Shown here piece after piece: positions 18,718 through 28,657 of a stretch of DNA of 64,000 nucleotides (position 1 is the stretch's first letter; each line of letters starts with the position of its first letter). The notes under the pieces were generated by a model. The model did no database searches and had not been told where the DNA came from. It saw only the letters and a list, made by a program, of their open reading frames with translations. The DNA is from CALSPH01 sp041690035. Lineage in GTDB: Bacteria > Bacteroidota > Bacteroidia > NS11-12g > UBA955. Location of the stretch: the NCBI GenBank assembly GCA_041690035.1, contig JBDNFC010000095.1, positions 22,356 through 86,355 on the forward strand, written 5' to 3'. The translations under genes were made by a program, and so were the position numbers.

Positions 18718-21531
18718 TTAGATTTTTGCCGCTAAATATTTAGCCGTGTATGATTTTTTATTTTTGATTAACTCCTTGATGGTGCCTTCAAAAATTAATT
18801 CACCCCCATTATCACCCCCTTCTGGGCCAATATCTATCACATAATCAGCACATGATATTAAATCCAAGTTATGTTCTATCACTAAAACGGTATGCCCTTT
18901 TTCTATCAGCGCTTCAAAAGAGGCCAATAATTTAGTAATATCATTAAAGTGCAACCCTGTGGTGGGTTCGTCAAAAATAAAAAGCATTCCTTTGCCATTT
19001 TTAGCAGCTCCTCCTTTGCCCAAAAAAGAGGCAAGTTTTACCCTTTGTGCTTCTCCACCACTTAGGGTATTAGAGGATTGCCCTAATTTTATGTATCCCA
19101 ATCCCACTTCAGCTAGTGTGTTTAATCCATTTATAATACTTTTTTCTGAGGCAAATAGTTTTATTGCTTCATCCACTGTAAGATTTAGCACATCATTAAT
19201 GCTGTGTTTATGATAAGTTACTTCTAATATTTCTTCTTTAAATTTTTTTCCATTACAATCTTCACAAGTCAATTTTATATCTGCCATAAACTGCATTTCG
19301 ATAGTCAATTCTCCTTCTCCCTTGCATGAATCGCATCGTCCACCATCTACGTTAAAAGAAAAATGTTGAGGCCTAAGCATTTGTTTTTTAGCTTCAGGCA
19401 AGTTTGCAAACAACTCTCTAATTGCATCATAAGCCTTTACATAAGTTACGGGATTACTTCTGCTGCTTTTTCCAATTGGGTTTTGGTCAATCATTTCTAC
19501 AGCATCAATCAAGTGCAAATCACCTTCAATACTTTTTACTTTACCATTTTTTTGCGCAATATAATTACCTAATTTTTTTGCTAATGCGGGATATAAAACT
19601 CCTTTTATTAGGCTTGTTTTACCACTTCCACTAACCCCGGTAATGCAAGTTAGCATATTTAAAGGTATAGTAACATCAATATTTTTAAGATTATTTTCTG
19701 CTGCGCCTATTATTTTAATAGCATTTCTAATTTTTCTCTGTTCAGATAATTTTAGCACTTTTTTCTCACCCGAAATATATTTGGCAGTCAAGCTATTATT
19801 ATCCAATAGCATAGCTTTAAAACTGCCACTAAAAACAAGGTTTCCGCCATGTTCTCCTGCCAATGGCCCAATATCTATGATATGATCTGCTGCCCGCATT
19901 ACCTCTTCATCATGCTCTACAATTACTACCGTATTACCAGCAGCTTGCAAATTTTTTATTACTTTTATCAATCGATGAGTATCGCGAGTGTGCAGGCCTA
20001 TTGAGGGCTCATCTAGCACATAAGTGCTTCCTACAAGGCTGCTCCCCAAACTTGTAGCTAGATTAATACGCTGACTTTCTCCACCCGATAATGAATTAGA
20101 CAATCTATTAAGAGAAAGATAATTTAAACCTACATCCATCAAAAAACTAAGTCGGGCATTTATTTCAGATAGGATTCGTTCAGCAATTTTAAGCGACTCT
20201 GTATTGAGTTTTAAAGTGCTAAAATAATTTTGTGCTTCTGCAATGGTCATTAATAAAACATCTGTAATACTGATTTTTTTATATAATTGAGAAACCTTTG
20301 CCAAATTATCTAGTTGAATATAGGTGGCATCTTTGCGCAAACGGGAGCCTTTGCAATCAGTGCATTTTGTTTTTCCCTTATACCTAGAAAGCAGCACTCG
20401 ATATTGAATTTTATAACTTTGACGCTCTATAAAGGCAAAAAAATTATAAATCCCTTCCATATCTTTATTTCCATGCCATAACAAATTTATCTGAGCCTCG
20501 GTCAATTCCATATAAGAACGATGCACAGGAAAGTCAACATGCACTGCTTTTTTGATAAAATTTTCTTTAAAGACTTGCATACCTTCGCTTTTCCATGGCA
20601 ATACTGCATTATCAAAAATAGACAATGATTTATCTGGAATTACCAAGTCTTCATCAATTCCAAAAACAGTTCCAAAACCTTCACAATATTTGCATGCACC
20701 ATAAGGATTATTGTAGCTAAGCAAATTTACAGAAGGTTGCTCAAAAAGCATCCCATCAGCTTCAAACTTATTATTAAAAGCCATAATCGTGTCATTATAA
20801 CTTAATATACATTGGCCTTTAGACTCCCAAAATGCAGCCTCTACAGATTCTGCCAACCTACTATGCCATTCTTCTGTTTCATCTATACCAATTCTATCTA
20901 TTACTAAACTTGCTTTTTTAAAATTTTTGGCTTTTTCACTTATTAAATCATCTATTTTGCAAATTTGATCATCAATAAGCAATCTTGAAAAACCCAAATT
21001 TGAAAAATATTTTGCAATCACAATGCTGTCCTTAAATTTCTCGATAATTGGAGAAAGCACGAGCACCATTGTGCCTTGCGGCAAACCTTTAGCAAAATTG
21101 AGTACATCTTTTACTTGATGACACTTTACCTCCTGCCCACTAACGGGTGAATAGGTTTTGCCAACTCTAGCAAATAAAAGTTTCAGATAATCATATATTT
21201 CTGTACTTGTGGCCACAGTAGACCTTGTATTTGTAGTATTCACTTTTTGCTCAATGGCAATAGATGGCGCTAAACCGTCAATAGAATCTACATCTGGTTT
21301 TTCTAATTTTCCAAGAAATTGTCTTGCATAAGAGCTAAGGCTTTCTACATACCTGCGCTGTCCTTCGGCAAAGAGGGTATCAAACACCAATGAAGATTTG
21401 CCAGAGCCAGATACACCAGTAACGACAGTAAAAGAGTTTCTAACAATATCTACATTGATGTTTTTTAAGTTGTGCTGCCTAGCACCTTTAATAGAGATTA
21501 GGTCTATGTGATTGTTTGTTTTATCGGGCAT
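18718..21531 (-). CDS. uvrA: Excinuclease ABC subunit A
   Basis: UvrA recognises bulky DNA damage and loads UvrB in nucleotide excision repair. The 937 residues show two ABC ATPase halves: Walker A GVSGSGKSSLV and GVSGSGKTSLI, signatures LSGGESQRINLA and LSGGEAQRVKLA, and Walker B with TYVLDEPSIGLH and LFIFDEPTTGLH. Zinc-binding Cys pairs are present (CKYCEGFG, CTDCKGS, CDSCKGEG, CEDCNGKKF). Length is normal. A -7 box TACATTTG lies at 21561-21554, giving a short leader. It is monocistronic by spacing. Confidence 0.98.
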   Translation of the reverse strand: MPDKTNNHIDLISIKGARQHNLKNINVDIVRNSFTVVTGVSGSGKSSLVFDTLFAEGQRRYVESLSSYARQFLGKLEKPDVDSIDGLAPSIAIEQKVNTTNTRSTVATSTEIYDYLKLLFARVGKTYSPVSGQEVKCHQVKDVLNFAKGLPQGTMVLVLSPIIEKFKDSIVIAKYFSNLGFSRLLIDDQICKIDDLISEKAKNFKKASLVIDRIGIDETEEWHSRLAESVEAAFWESKGQCILSYNDTIMAFNNKFEADGMLFEQPSVNLLSYNNPYGACKYCEGFGTVFGIDEDLVIPDKSLSIFDNAVLPWKSEGMQVFKENFIKKAVHVDFPVHRSYMELTEAQINLLWHGNKDMEGIYNFFAFIERQSYKIQYRVLLSRYKGKTKCTDCKGSRLRKDATYIQLDNLAKVSQLYKKISITDVLLMTIAEAQNYFSTLKLNTESLKIAERILSEINARLSFLMDVGLNYLSLNRLSNSLSGGESQRINLATSLGSSLVGSTYVLDEPSIGLHTRDTHRLIKVIKNLQAAGNTVVIVEHDEEVMRAADHIIDIGPLAGEHGGNLVFSGSFKAMLLDNNSLTAKYISGEKKVLKLSEQRKIRNAIKIIGAAENNLKNIDVTIPLNMLTCITGVSGSGKTSLIKGVLYPALAKKLGNYIAQKNGKVKSIEGDLHLIDAVEMIDQNPIGKSSRSNPVTYVKAYDAIRELFANLPEAKKQMLRPQHFSFNVDGGRCDSCKGEGELTIEMQFMADIKLTCEDCNGKKFKEEILEVTYHKHSINDVLNLTVDEAIKLFASEKSIINGLNTLAEVGLGYIKLGQSSNTLSGGEAQRVKLASFLGKGGAAKNGKGMLFIFDEPTTGLHFNDITKLLASFEALIEKGHTVLVIEHNLDLISCADYVIDIGPEGGDNGGELIFEGTIKELIKNKKSYTAKYLAAKI

Positions 21532-21731
21532 TTATATTATTTGTAATCGCCCACAAATGTAGGTTTTTTATTTTCATTTTTATACACCACAATGCACGTC
21601 ATACCGCTTTTAAATGAACTTTTAAAACACTAAAAAATTCGAGATTTTTTTATGATAAAATTTAAAAAATTAAACTTTTTAATTTTGAAATGAGATAAAA
21701 AAAATTGCAATAAATTGGTGAATAAATGCCC

Positions 21732-21762
21732 TTTGCATGCTAAATTTTTGCGTGTATATTTG
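21732..21762 (+). promoter_or_regulatory. Promoter of the ECF sigma factor gene
   Basis: TTTG (21732-21735), 19 nt spacer, TATATTTG (21755-21762), an exact match to the housekeeping Bacteroidota promoter. The predicted transcription start near 21766 lies about 7 nt before the TTG start codon at 21773. Confidence 0.7.
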
Positions 21763-21772
21763 AAGTCTTATT

Positions 21773-22363
21773 TTGAGTCAAAACCTACAAAGAGCAGCAT
21801 TCGAAAAGCTATTTGAATCGTACTACACCCGATTGCATTATTTTGCAAAACAATATGTGTATAACAATGATGATGCTGAAGAACTTGTAAACGATAGTTT
21901 TATAGCAATTTGGGGGAAAAGAGAAGAACTTATTTTTGACCAAAGTCTAAAACCATACTTATATACCACTGTTAAAAACAGATGCATTAATTTTATAAAA
22001 AAAAATAAAATTGAAACTATAGAAATAGAAAAAGCAAGTTACGAGTTGGTTGCAGAAGATACTTTTGATGTGTTGCAACAATTAAATAAAAAAGAGACCG
22101 AAAATCTCATTTTTGCTGCTATTGCAAAACTACCGCCAAAGTGTAAACAAGTATTTTTATTAAGCAGAAAAGAGGAATTGAGCTACAAAGAAATTGCAGC
22201 AATTCTGGATATTAATATTAAAACAGTAGAAAATCAAATTGGCATTGCCCTAAAATTTATTAGAAAAAAACTGAGCATAGAAAACAATGGAACCAATCCT
22301 AAAAATTTACATTTACCCACAATATTATTTTTTCTTTATGAAACTTGTGACCTCTATTTTTAG
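21773..22363 (+). CDS. ECF-type RNA polymerase sigma factor
   Basis: The 196 residues hold region 2 (FEKLFESYYTRLHYFAKQYV...DAEELVNDSFIAIW) and region 4 (IAKLPPKCKQVFLLSRKEEL followed by the helix-turn-helix YKEIAAILDINIKTVENQI). A hydrophobic C-terminal tail, frequent in Bacteroidota ECF factors, ends the protein. The start is TTG at 21773; no in-frame ATG fits, and region 2 begins almost at once. No anti-sigma gene follows. The next genes are a Wzz-like protein and an O-antigen ligase, so it may control surface polysaccharide, but that is inference. Confidence 0.9.
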   Translation: MSQNLQRAAFEKLFESYYTRLHYFAKQYVYNNDDAEELVNDSFIAIWGKREELIFDQSLKPYLYTTVKNRCINFIKKNKIETIEIEKASYELVAEDTFDVLQQLNKKETENLIFAAIAKLPPKCKQVFLLSRKEELSYKEIAAILDINIKTVENQIGIALKFIRKKLSIENNGTNPKNLHLPTILFFLYETCDLYF

Positions 22364-22444
22364 TAAAAAATAATTTTTGGTTTTTTTAAGATAAAAATAT
22401 ATTTAATAGATACTATCTTTGACCCAATATTTTATATTAAATTA

Positions 22445-23452
22445 ATGGACAATAAAGAGCTTAAAAGTTTTGATTTCAATTTTATAGAGATTATAAGCAT
22501 TTGGTGGAAATACAGAAAAATTTTAATAGTTTTGGCTATAGCTGCAGTGTTAATTTCTGCAATTTTTTCTGCCCCCTTTTTTATTAAACCAAAGTTTAAA
22601 TCTACAGCTATTTTTTATCCTACAACCAATAATTCTATTTCTAATGCATTGCTAACGGAACTAAACACACGGGCTAAAGACCCGTTGGCATTTGGAGAAG
22701 AAGAAGAGGCTGAAAAAGCCTTGCAAATCTTACAATCTAGCAAGCTACAAGACAGGTTAATCAAAACTTTTGATTTAATGAATCACTACGAAATTAAAAA
22801 TTCTAGCACTCCAAATGCAGACCTTTCAAAAAAAATATCCTCTAATATTACCTATAGTAGAACAAGATACCTTTCTATAAAAATCGAGGTTTTAGACAAT
22901 GACCCTCTCATAGCGCAAGCAATTGCCAATGGAATATTAAACCTTTATGATACAATAAAAAACGAAATTCAATTAGAAGTGGCCAAGCCGGCACTGGAAA
23001 TCGTAAAACGCGCATTAGAAGCCAAAGAAGCACAATTAGAAGGAATAAGAACAGGAATGCGCAAATTAGGTGAGGCAGGTGTAACTAATTATGAAGAACA
23101 ATCTAGGGCACTAGCCGAAGAAATTTACAAAGCGCGTGCCTCTGGTATTATGAGCAAAGTAAGTGATTTAATAGAACAGCAAAAAAACCTAGTAGAATTT
23201 GGTGGCAGCTCCATATCACTTAAAGAGCAACTAGAATTAGAAGAGGAAAAATTATCTGATTTAAGGTTGAAGTATGAAAAAGCAGAAGTAGATGTAAGAG
23301 AAAAGCTACAAAATTTGTTTATAGTGAGCAATGCCGATCAACCAGAGAAAAAATCATATCCTGTAAGGTGGTTAATAGTTGTCACAAGCTTAATAACATC
23401 TCTGCTGTTTGGAGGGTTGGCCTTATATATCTACGAAAAAAATAAAAAATAA
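22445..23452 (+). CDS. Wzz-type polysaccharide chain-length determinant protein
   Basis: This 335-residue inner-membrane protein has the Wzz/PCP architecture: an N-terminal cytosolic stretch, a membrane segment near residues 25-45 (ILIVLAIAAVLISAIF), a long coiled-coil-rich periplasmic domain (about 50-300; KRALEAKEAQLEGIRTGMRK, LEEEKLSDLRLKYEKAE), and a second segment near 305-328. Proteins of this family set the length of O-antigen or exopolysaccharide. It has no tyrosine-kinase domain. A -7 box TATCTTTG lies at 22414-22421. The downstream gene starts directly after its stop codon. Confidence 0.88.
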   Translation: MDNKELKSFDFNFIEIISIWWKYRKILIVLAIAAVLISAIFSAPFFIKPKFKSTAIFYPTTNNSISNALLTELNTRAKDPLAFGEEEEAEKALQILQSSKLQDRLIKTFDLMNHYEIKNSSTPNADLSKKISSNITYSRTRYLSIKIEVLDNDPLIAQAIANGILNLYDTIKNEIQLEVAKPALEIVKRALEAKEAQLEGIRTGMRKLGEAGVTNYEEQSRALAEEIYKARASGIMSKVSDLIEQQKNLVEFGGSSISLKEQLELEEEKLSDLRLKYEKAEVDVREKLQNLFIVSNADQPEKKSYPVRWLIVVTSLITSLLFGGLALYIYEKNKK

Positions 23453-24895
23453 ATGATGAATAATCTAGGTGCAAAAAAAATTGCATTTGGTGCAGGTCTT
23501 TTTGGTTTAGTTTTATCTATTTTGCTCGGTTATATAGGATTATTTATTTCTCCATTGGTGCCTATTGCGCTATTCTTATTATTTATTCTTATTGTCAGAA
23601 CAGACCTTTACATTCTTATCACTGTTTTTATGGTGCCTCTATCTATTCCTTTAGAAGATATCGGTGCAGGTATTGGCATGTCTTTACCCACAGAACCTAT
23701 GATTGCGATACTCATGGTTTTTACATGTTTAAAACTGGCAGGCGGCTATACTTTTGATATAAAATTTATTAAACATCCCCTTACATTAATTATTTTGGCA
23801 AATTTTTTATGGATGGCAGTTTCAACATTTTTTAGTGCAATACCTGCTAATTCTATTAAATACCTTATTATTAGGTTTATGTATATTATTACTTGTTATT
23901 TTTTAATTGGGCATTTATTTAAAAACCCAACTTTTATCATACGTTTATTCTTTGCACTTCTTTTAAGTACATTTATTTTAGTATTATACACCAATATTCG
24001 TCATGCATCGGAAGGATTTGTGCGCACACACAGTTATTTTATATCACAGCCATTTTTTATGGATCATGGAATATATGCGGCAGCAGTTTCATTTGTATTT
24101 GCAGTTTCCTTATTTTTTATTATTAATGGTTTTAGCCTAGGTCTGTCGCGGTTTCAAAGAATATTGCTCATTTTTGTATTCTTTTTTATCACAATGGGTT
24201 TGGTGTTTTCATTTACGCGTGCAGCTTGGGTGAGTCTCGTTGGCACTTTTGGCTTTTATGCCATCATGAGGCTAAAAATAAAGTTTGCGCACCTCGTTCT
24301 TTTTGGAGGATTAGCAATTTTTTACGTTGTAGGCAATTGGGAACAGTTAAGTTTTAGTTTAGAAGGAAATAAAAAAGGCAGCGATGATAACATAGAAGTA
24401 CATGTAAAAAGTATATCTAACATAAGCACAGACCCTAGCAATATGGAGCGTGTAAATAGATGGAACTGCGCAATGGAAATGTTTAAGGAGCGACCAATTA
24501 CTGGTTTTGGACCTGCTACTTATACCCAAATTTATGGATCGTATCAAAAAACAGCAGATTTAACCATTATTTCTACCTTTTCTGGAGATTTGGGCAATGC
24601 TCACAGCGAATATTTTGCAGCATTGAGCGAAACTGGACTTCCTGGTTTGCTAACGTGGCTAGGCATAATTATTTTATCTATTTTTTATGCAATGAAACTA
24701 TTTGCAACTTTTACAGCCCAAGGCAATAAAAAATATGCAACATTGTTATTAATGGCTTTTCTAGGCTTGATGACCTATTATTTGCACAGTTTTTTAAATA
24801 ATTACAGTGAATTTGATAAAATAGCCGTCATGTTTTGGTCTTTTTTGGCAATTATCACTAGGCTGTCTGTAGATAAAGAAACCTTGAAAGTTTAA
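23453..24895 (+). CDS. O-antigen ligase/polymerase family membrane protein
   Basis: The 480 residues contain about 11 hydrophobic segments and a large periplasmic loop between residues 300 and 370 with the Wzy_C/WaaL pattern. This includes MGLVFSFTRAAWVSLVG before the loop, RWNCAMEMFKERPITGFGP inside it, and NAHSEYFAALSETGLPGL after it, whose conserved His is the presumed catalytic residue. It either ligates glycans to lipid A core or polymerises repeat units; sequence alone cannot decide. The start follows the wzz-like stop with no gap, so the two form one operon. Confidence 0.87.
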   Translation: MMNNLGAKKIAFGAGLFGLVLSILLGYIGLFISPLVPIALFLLFILIVRTDLYILITVFMVPLSIPLEDIGAGIGMSLPTEPMIAILMVFTCLKLAGGYTFDIKFIKHPLTLIILANFLWMAVSTFFSAIPANSIKYLIIRFMYIITCYFLIGHLFKNPTFIIRLFFALLLSTFILVLYTNIRHASEGFVRTHSYFISQPFFMDHGIYAAAVSFVFAVSLFFIINGFSLGLSRFQRILLIFVFFFITMGLVFSFTRAAWVSLVGTFGFYAIMRLKIKFAHLVLFGGLAIFYVVGNWEQLSFSLEGNKKGSDDNIEVHVKSISNISTDPSNMERVNRWNCAMEMFKERPITGFGPATYTQIYGSYQKTADLTIISTFSGDLGNAHSEYFAALSETGLPGLLTWLGIIILSIFYAMKLFATFTAQGNKKYATLLLMAFLGLMTYYLHSFLNNYSEFDKIAVMFWSFLAIITRLSVDKETLKV

Positions 24896-24957
24896 TTAAT
24901 GTTACTTCCTAATCGTAATACGTAATATTTTATTAGCTTTTATGCTAAAGTTAAGCA

Positions 24958-25884
24958 TTAAGTCTTACAATTTATTGCCTCAATATTGCGCATCAAACCT
25001 TTATAGCCAGTTCTTTTTATGGCCGATTTTTTAAATATTTGTTTAAAAACTGGAGCAGTCATATCTTTCCAATCAGCCTCGCTAAGCAATTGCATCTGCA
25101 ATGATGGCTTAAGCTCAGGCTCATTATGGGTTTTACTAAACCTATTCCACGGGCATACATCTTGACAAATATCACAGCCAAATATCCAATTATTGAGTGC
25201 TTTTTTTTCATCAGTATTAAATTCTTCCTTTAACTCAATGGTGAGATAAGAAATACATTTGGTAGCATCTAAGAAACCATCTTTATGCAAAGCATCTGTA
25301 GGACAAGCATCGATACAAGCAGTGCAACTGCCGCAATAGTCTTTAATTGGTTGATCATAATCAAAAGTCCAATTGCTGATGATATTGGCTATGAAAAAGA
25401 AACTTCCCATTTTATTATTGAGCAGCAAGGTATTTTTTCCTAACCAACCCAAACCAGATTTAGCCGCCCACTGCCGCTCCATTACAGGTGCACTATCTAC
25501 AAATATACGTCCTTCAAATGCGCCTAATTGGGCACTTGCTGCTTCAACAAAAAGGGCTAATTTTTCTTTGACAACATTGTGATAATCATTTCCATAAGCA
25601 TATTTAGCTACTTTAAAATTTTTATCGTGGATGGTTTTTTCTGGAAAATAATTAAATATTAGGCTAATCACTGATTTAGCACCTGGCACAAGTAAAGTGG
25701 GATCTAAGCGTTTGTCAAAATTATTTTCTAAATAGGCCATCTTGCCGTGATATCCTTTTTTTAGCCATTGGTTTAGCCTATCCTCCTCCTCGACCAATTT
25801 TTCAGCTTTACTAATTCCACAAAAACTAAAGCCAAAAGATTGGCTCAAAGATTTAACCCATTGAGTGTGTTCGCTTTTAATCAA
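24958..25884 (-). CDS. queG: Epoxyqueuosine reductase
   Basis: QueG catalyses the last step of queuosine synthesis in tRNA, reducing epoxyqueuosine with a cobalamin cofactor and two 4Fe-4S clusters. The 308 residues include [21 protein letters not shown] and two ferredoxin motifs, [16 protein letters not shown] and [13 protein letters not shown]. The start overlaps the ruvB stop by 4 nt (ATGA), so the two are translationally coupled. The C-terminal HEAT-like repeat seen in some homologues is absent, which is normal for many Bacteroidota. Confidence 0.95.
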   Translation of the reverse strand: MIKSEHTQWVKSLSQSFGFSFCGISKAEKLVEEEDRLNQWLKKGYHGKMAYLENNFDKRLDPTLLVPGAKSVISLIFNYFPEKTIHDKNFKVAKYAYGNDYHNVVKEKLALFVEAASAQLGAFEGRIFVDSAPVMERQWAAKSGLGWLGKNTLLLNNKMGSFFFIANIISNWTFDYDQPIKDYCGSCTACIDACPTDALHKDGFLDATKCISYLTIELKEEFNTDEKKALNNWIFGCDICQDVCPWNRFSKTHNEPELKPSLQMQLLSEADWKDMTAPVFKQIFKKSAIKRTGYKGLMRNIEAINCKT

Positions 25885-26903
25885 AACAAAGAATTGGTTT
25901 GCTTTTGCGTAGGTATTTTATTTAAGTGTTTGTAAGCCAACTCTGTAGCTTCTCTGCCTCTGGCAGTTCTTTGCAAAAAACCTTCTTGAATAAGAAATGG
26001 CTCATATACCTCTTCTATTGTACCAGCCTCTTCTCCAACAGCTGTTGCAATAGTGTTTATACCCACAGGGCCTCCTTTAAATTTATCAATTATAGTGAGT
26101 AAAATTTTATTATCCATTTCATCTAAACCCAAAATATCTACATTTAAGGCATTAAGTGCATACTTTGCAATACTTAGGTCTATCACACCAGAGCCCTCTA
26201 CTTGGGCAAAATCTCTTGTTCTGCGCAATAACGCATTGGCAATTCTTGGAGTACCTCGGCTTCTTCTCGCAATTTCTTGCGCAGCATCACTATCTAATGG
26301 AATATTAATAATACCCGCACTTCTTTTTACAATCGTGGCCAAGGTATTTACATCATAATAAGATAGCCTGCTAGTGATACCAAATCTGGCACGCAAAGGA
26401 GATGTCAATAATCCACTGCGTGTAGTAGCACCAACTAATGTAAATGGGGATATAGCTATTTGCACACTTCTAGCACTCGGCCCACTGTCTATCATGATAT
26501 CAATTTTATAATCTTCCATAGCAGAGTATAAATACTCCTCTACTACCGGAGATAACCGATGTATTTCATCAATAAATAATACATCTCCTTCGTCTAAATT
26601 TGTGAGCATACCAGCAAGATCTCCTGGCTTTTCTAATACTGGACCGCTTGTAACCCGCAAATTACTTTGCAACTCATTGGCAATAATATTAGCTAGGGTA
26701 GTTTTTCCTAATCCTGGAGGGCCGTGCAATAGCACATGATCTAGTGCCTCTCCTCTTTGTTTAGCAGCTTTTACAAATATTTTTAAATTTGTTAAAATAC
26801 TTTCTTGTCCAGTAAAATCTTCAAAATCAGTGGGGCGCAATACCTTTTCTATATCATTCTCGACATTAGATACTTGCTTTTCTGGATTCAAATTTGGGTT
26901 CAT
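25881..26903 (-). CDS. ruvB: Holliday junction branch-migration ATPase RuvB
   Basis: RuvB is the hexameric AAA+ motor that drives branch migration with RuvA. The 340 residues carry [11 protein letters not shown], Walker [13 protein letters not shown], Walker [13 protein letters not shown], sensor 1 [18 protein letters not shown] and the winged-helix domain near the end ([17 protein letters not shown]). A strong promoter lies just upstream and queG overlaps its 3' end. Confidence 0.97.
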   Translation of the reverse strand: MNPNLNPEKQVSNVENDIEKVLRPTDFEDFTGQESILTNLKIFVKAAKQRGEALDHVLLHGPPGLGKTTLANIIANELQSNLRVTSGPVLEKPGDLAGMLTNLDEGDVLFIDEIHRLSPVVEEYLYSAMEDYKIDIMIDSGPSARSVQIAISPFTLVGATTRSGLLTSPLRARFGITSRLSYYDVNTLATIVKRSAGIINIPLDSDAAQEIARRSRGTPRIANALLRRTRDFAQVEGSGVIDLSIAKYALNALNVDILGLDEMDNKILLTIIDKFKGGPVGINTIATAVGEEAGTIEEVYEPFLIQEGFLQRTARGREATELAYKHLNKIPTQKQTNSLF

Positions 26904-26914
26904 TTACAACATCA

Positions 26915-26947
26915 CAAAGGTAAAGAAAAAATAAGTCCTATCACAAA
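26915..26947 (-). promoter_or_regulatory. ruvB-queG promoter
   Basis: On the minus strand: TTTG (26947-26944), 21 nt spacer, TACCTTTG (26922-26915), exact consensus in both boxes. The leader to the ruvB ATG would be about 8 nt. Confidence 0.68.
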
Positions 26948-27125
26948 TTAATAAAGTTCATAATCATTTAGAATATGGATGTTTATTTTAGTTTAATTTG
27001 AATAATTATATTGATAAAAATAAATGCTTAAAAGAAGAAATATTACTATTGGATTTCATATTAAAAAAAATAAATACAACCTTTTTGTAAATTCAGGCAT
27101 CTTATTTGTATATTGTAATATCATT

Positions 27126-28220
27126 TTGAAAACAAAACAACTTTTACTTACTATCAGTATATTTATTACAACACAACTTTATGCGCAACCAAAAATAAAA
27201 ATGGATAAAATCGTGTATGAATTTGGAACCATAAAAGAAACATCAAAAGCAGAGGGTCTTTTTGAAATTTATAATACAGGAAGTGACACATTGGCCATAG
27301 AAGACATTCAGGCAGAGTGTGGCTGCACCATGCCAATATTAAATCAAAGAAAAATAGCTCCTGGAGCGATGGCTACCTTGCTTGTAAGGTACGATGGAAA
27401 AGACAGAATTGGAAGTTTTAATAAAAAAATTGCATTATACACCAACGCATCGCCAAAAATAACAGTGCTAATAATCGCTGGCACAGTAATTCCAGATGCA
27501 GAAGCTAATTCATTAGATCAATACAAGCTAGCAGGTTTGCATTTAAAAATGCAGCAATTGCCATTAGGAGAAATCTATAATAATCAGAAAAAAACATTTG
27601 TTTTAGACCTCATTAATACTTCAGATATGCCCATTTATATATTGGGATTTAAAGACATGCCTCGCTGGCTCAATGTACCGATATTTAAAGACACAATTAC
27701 TATTCAGCCAAAAACCTTGGGAAAGCTAATTTTTGAAGCCAATGGAGCATCTATTGCAGATTATGGCGAGATTAAAAAAGTTTTTTACATGAAAACAAGC
27801 GATCCAAACCAAGCTTATAAAACATTATTCTTATCAGCAATTGTGAATGAATATTTTGAGCCTGAGCCAAAAAGAAAAAAGAAATTAAAAAAATACAACC
27901 AATCGATACCAAATGTCACAATTAATAAAAAAATAATTGATTTTGGAAAAGTTAATGGCGGGGCAGTAGCTGAGGACACTATTTTTCTAACCAATACTGG
28001 ATTTGATACTTTAAAAATTAGAAAAATATTCTCTTCATGCGGCTGCTTGCAAATCAGATTTGATAAAAGCATGTTATTACCCAACGAAACTGCTGCAATT
28101 GTTTTTTATTTCGATTCTATAAACAGGCGAGAAAAACAATACAAAAATGCCATAATATACACAAATGCACCGCGCAGTCCAGAAATACAAATTAGCACTG
28201 TAGCAGAGGTCATAAATTAG
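27126..28220 (+). CDS. Secreted tandem DUF1573 protein
   Basis: The 364-residue protein has at least two DUF1573 immunoglobulin-like domains, one at the N-terminus (IVYEFGTIKET...ECGCTMPIL) and one at the C-terminus (IIDFGKVNGG...SCGCLQIRF). Each has the CGC motif of the family. I chose the TTG at 27126, because translation from there gives a clean signal peptide (LLLTISIFITTQLYAQ). An in-frame ATG at 27024 would add 34 basic residues in front of it. The function of DUF1573 is unknown; the domains are common in Bacteroidota exported proteins and may mediate surface assembly. Confidence 0.82.
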   Translation: MKTKQLLLTISIFITTQLYAQPKIKMDKIVYEFGTIKETSKAEGLFEIYNTGSDTLAIEDIQAECGCTMPILNQRKIAPGAMATLLVRYDGKDRIGSFNKKIALYTNASPKITVLIIAGTVIPDAEANSLDQYKLAGLHLKMQQLPLGEIYNNQKKTFVLDLINTSDMPIYILGFKDMPRWLNVPIFKDTITIQPKTLGKLIFEANGASIADYGEIKKVFYMKTSDPNQAYKTLFLSAIVNEYFEPEPKRKKKLKKYNQSIPNVTINKKIIDFGKVNGGAVAEDTIFLTNTGFDTLKIRKIFSSCGCLQIRFDKSMLLPNETAAIVFYFDSINRREKQYKNAIIYTNAPRSPEIQISTVAEVIN

Positions 28221-28248
28221 GTAAATTCTGAGTAAAAACAATTTTCTA

Positions 28249-28279
28249 TTTGCACATCTCATTTTTATGACTATTTTTG
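28249..28279 (+). promoter_or_regulatory. Promoter abutting the Zn-ribbon gene start
   Basis: TTTG (28249-28252), 19 nt spacer, TATTTTTG (28272-28279), both exact. The ATG begins at 28284, only 4 nt after the box, so the predicted mRNA has essentially no 5' leader. Confidence 0.72.
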
Positions 28280-28283
28280 AACT

Positions 28284-28655
28284 ATGGCTATACAAAGGAT
28301 GTGCTTATCTTGTGATGAAAAACTAAAAGGCCGTTCAGATCAAAAATTTTGTTCTGACCTATGCCGCAATGCTTACAATAATTCACTTAACAGTGATAGC
28401 AATGCAATGGTTAGAAATACGAATAACGCCTTAAGAAAAAACAGAAGAATATTAGCTGATTTAATAAAAGATAAAAAAGAAGGCAAAGGCATAGTAAAAG
28501 TAAGTAGTTTAAGCAAAGCTGGGTTTAACTTTGAGTTAATCACCTCCATTTATTCTACCAAATCAGGCAATGTTTATTATTTTTGCTACGAATTTGGATA
28601 TCAAAAACTAGAAAATGAAAATATTATGATTGTAACAAGAGAACATAATAATTAG
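28284..28655 (+). CDS. Zn-ribbon protein (DUF2116-like)
   Basis: The 123-residue cytosolic protein begins with a treble-clef-like zinc ribbon (CLSCDEKLKGRSDQKFCSDLC: Cys-x2-Cys...Cys-x3-Cys). A basic helical region (NALRKNRRILADLIKDKKEG) and a beta-rich C-terminal half follow. Similar proteins are widespread and uncharacterised in Bacteroidota; nucleic-acid binding is plausible but unproven. It is separated by 2 nt from the acyltransferase gene, so they share a transcript. Confidence 0.82.
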   Translation: MAIQRMCLSCDEKLKGRSDQKFCSDLCRNAYNNSLNSDSNAMVRNTNNALRKNRRILADLIKDKKEGKGIVKVSSLSKAGFNFELITSIYSTKSGNVYYFCYEFGYQKLENENIMIVTREHNN

Positions 28656-28657
28656 TT

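Noticed and set aside
24940..24957. Small inverted repeat ATGCT/AGCAT between the O-antigen ligase and queG
   Set aside because: Only five pairs and no T-run after it; too weak to call a terminator.
27024..27125. In-frame ATG extension of the DUF1573 protein
   Set aside because: It would bury the signal peptide behind 34 basic residues; the TTG at 27126 places the signal at the N-terminus.
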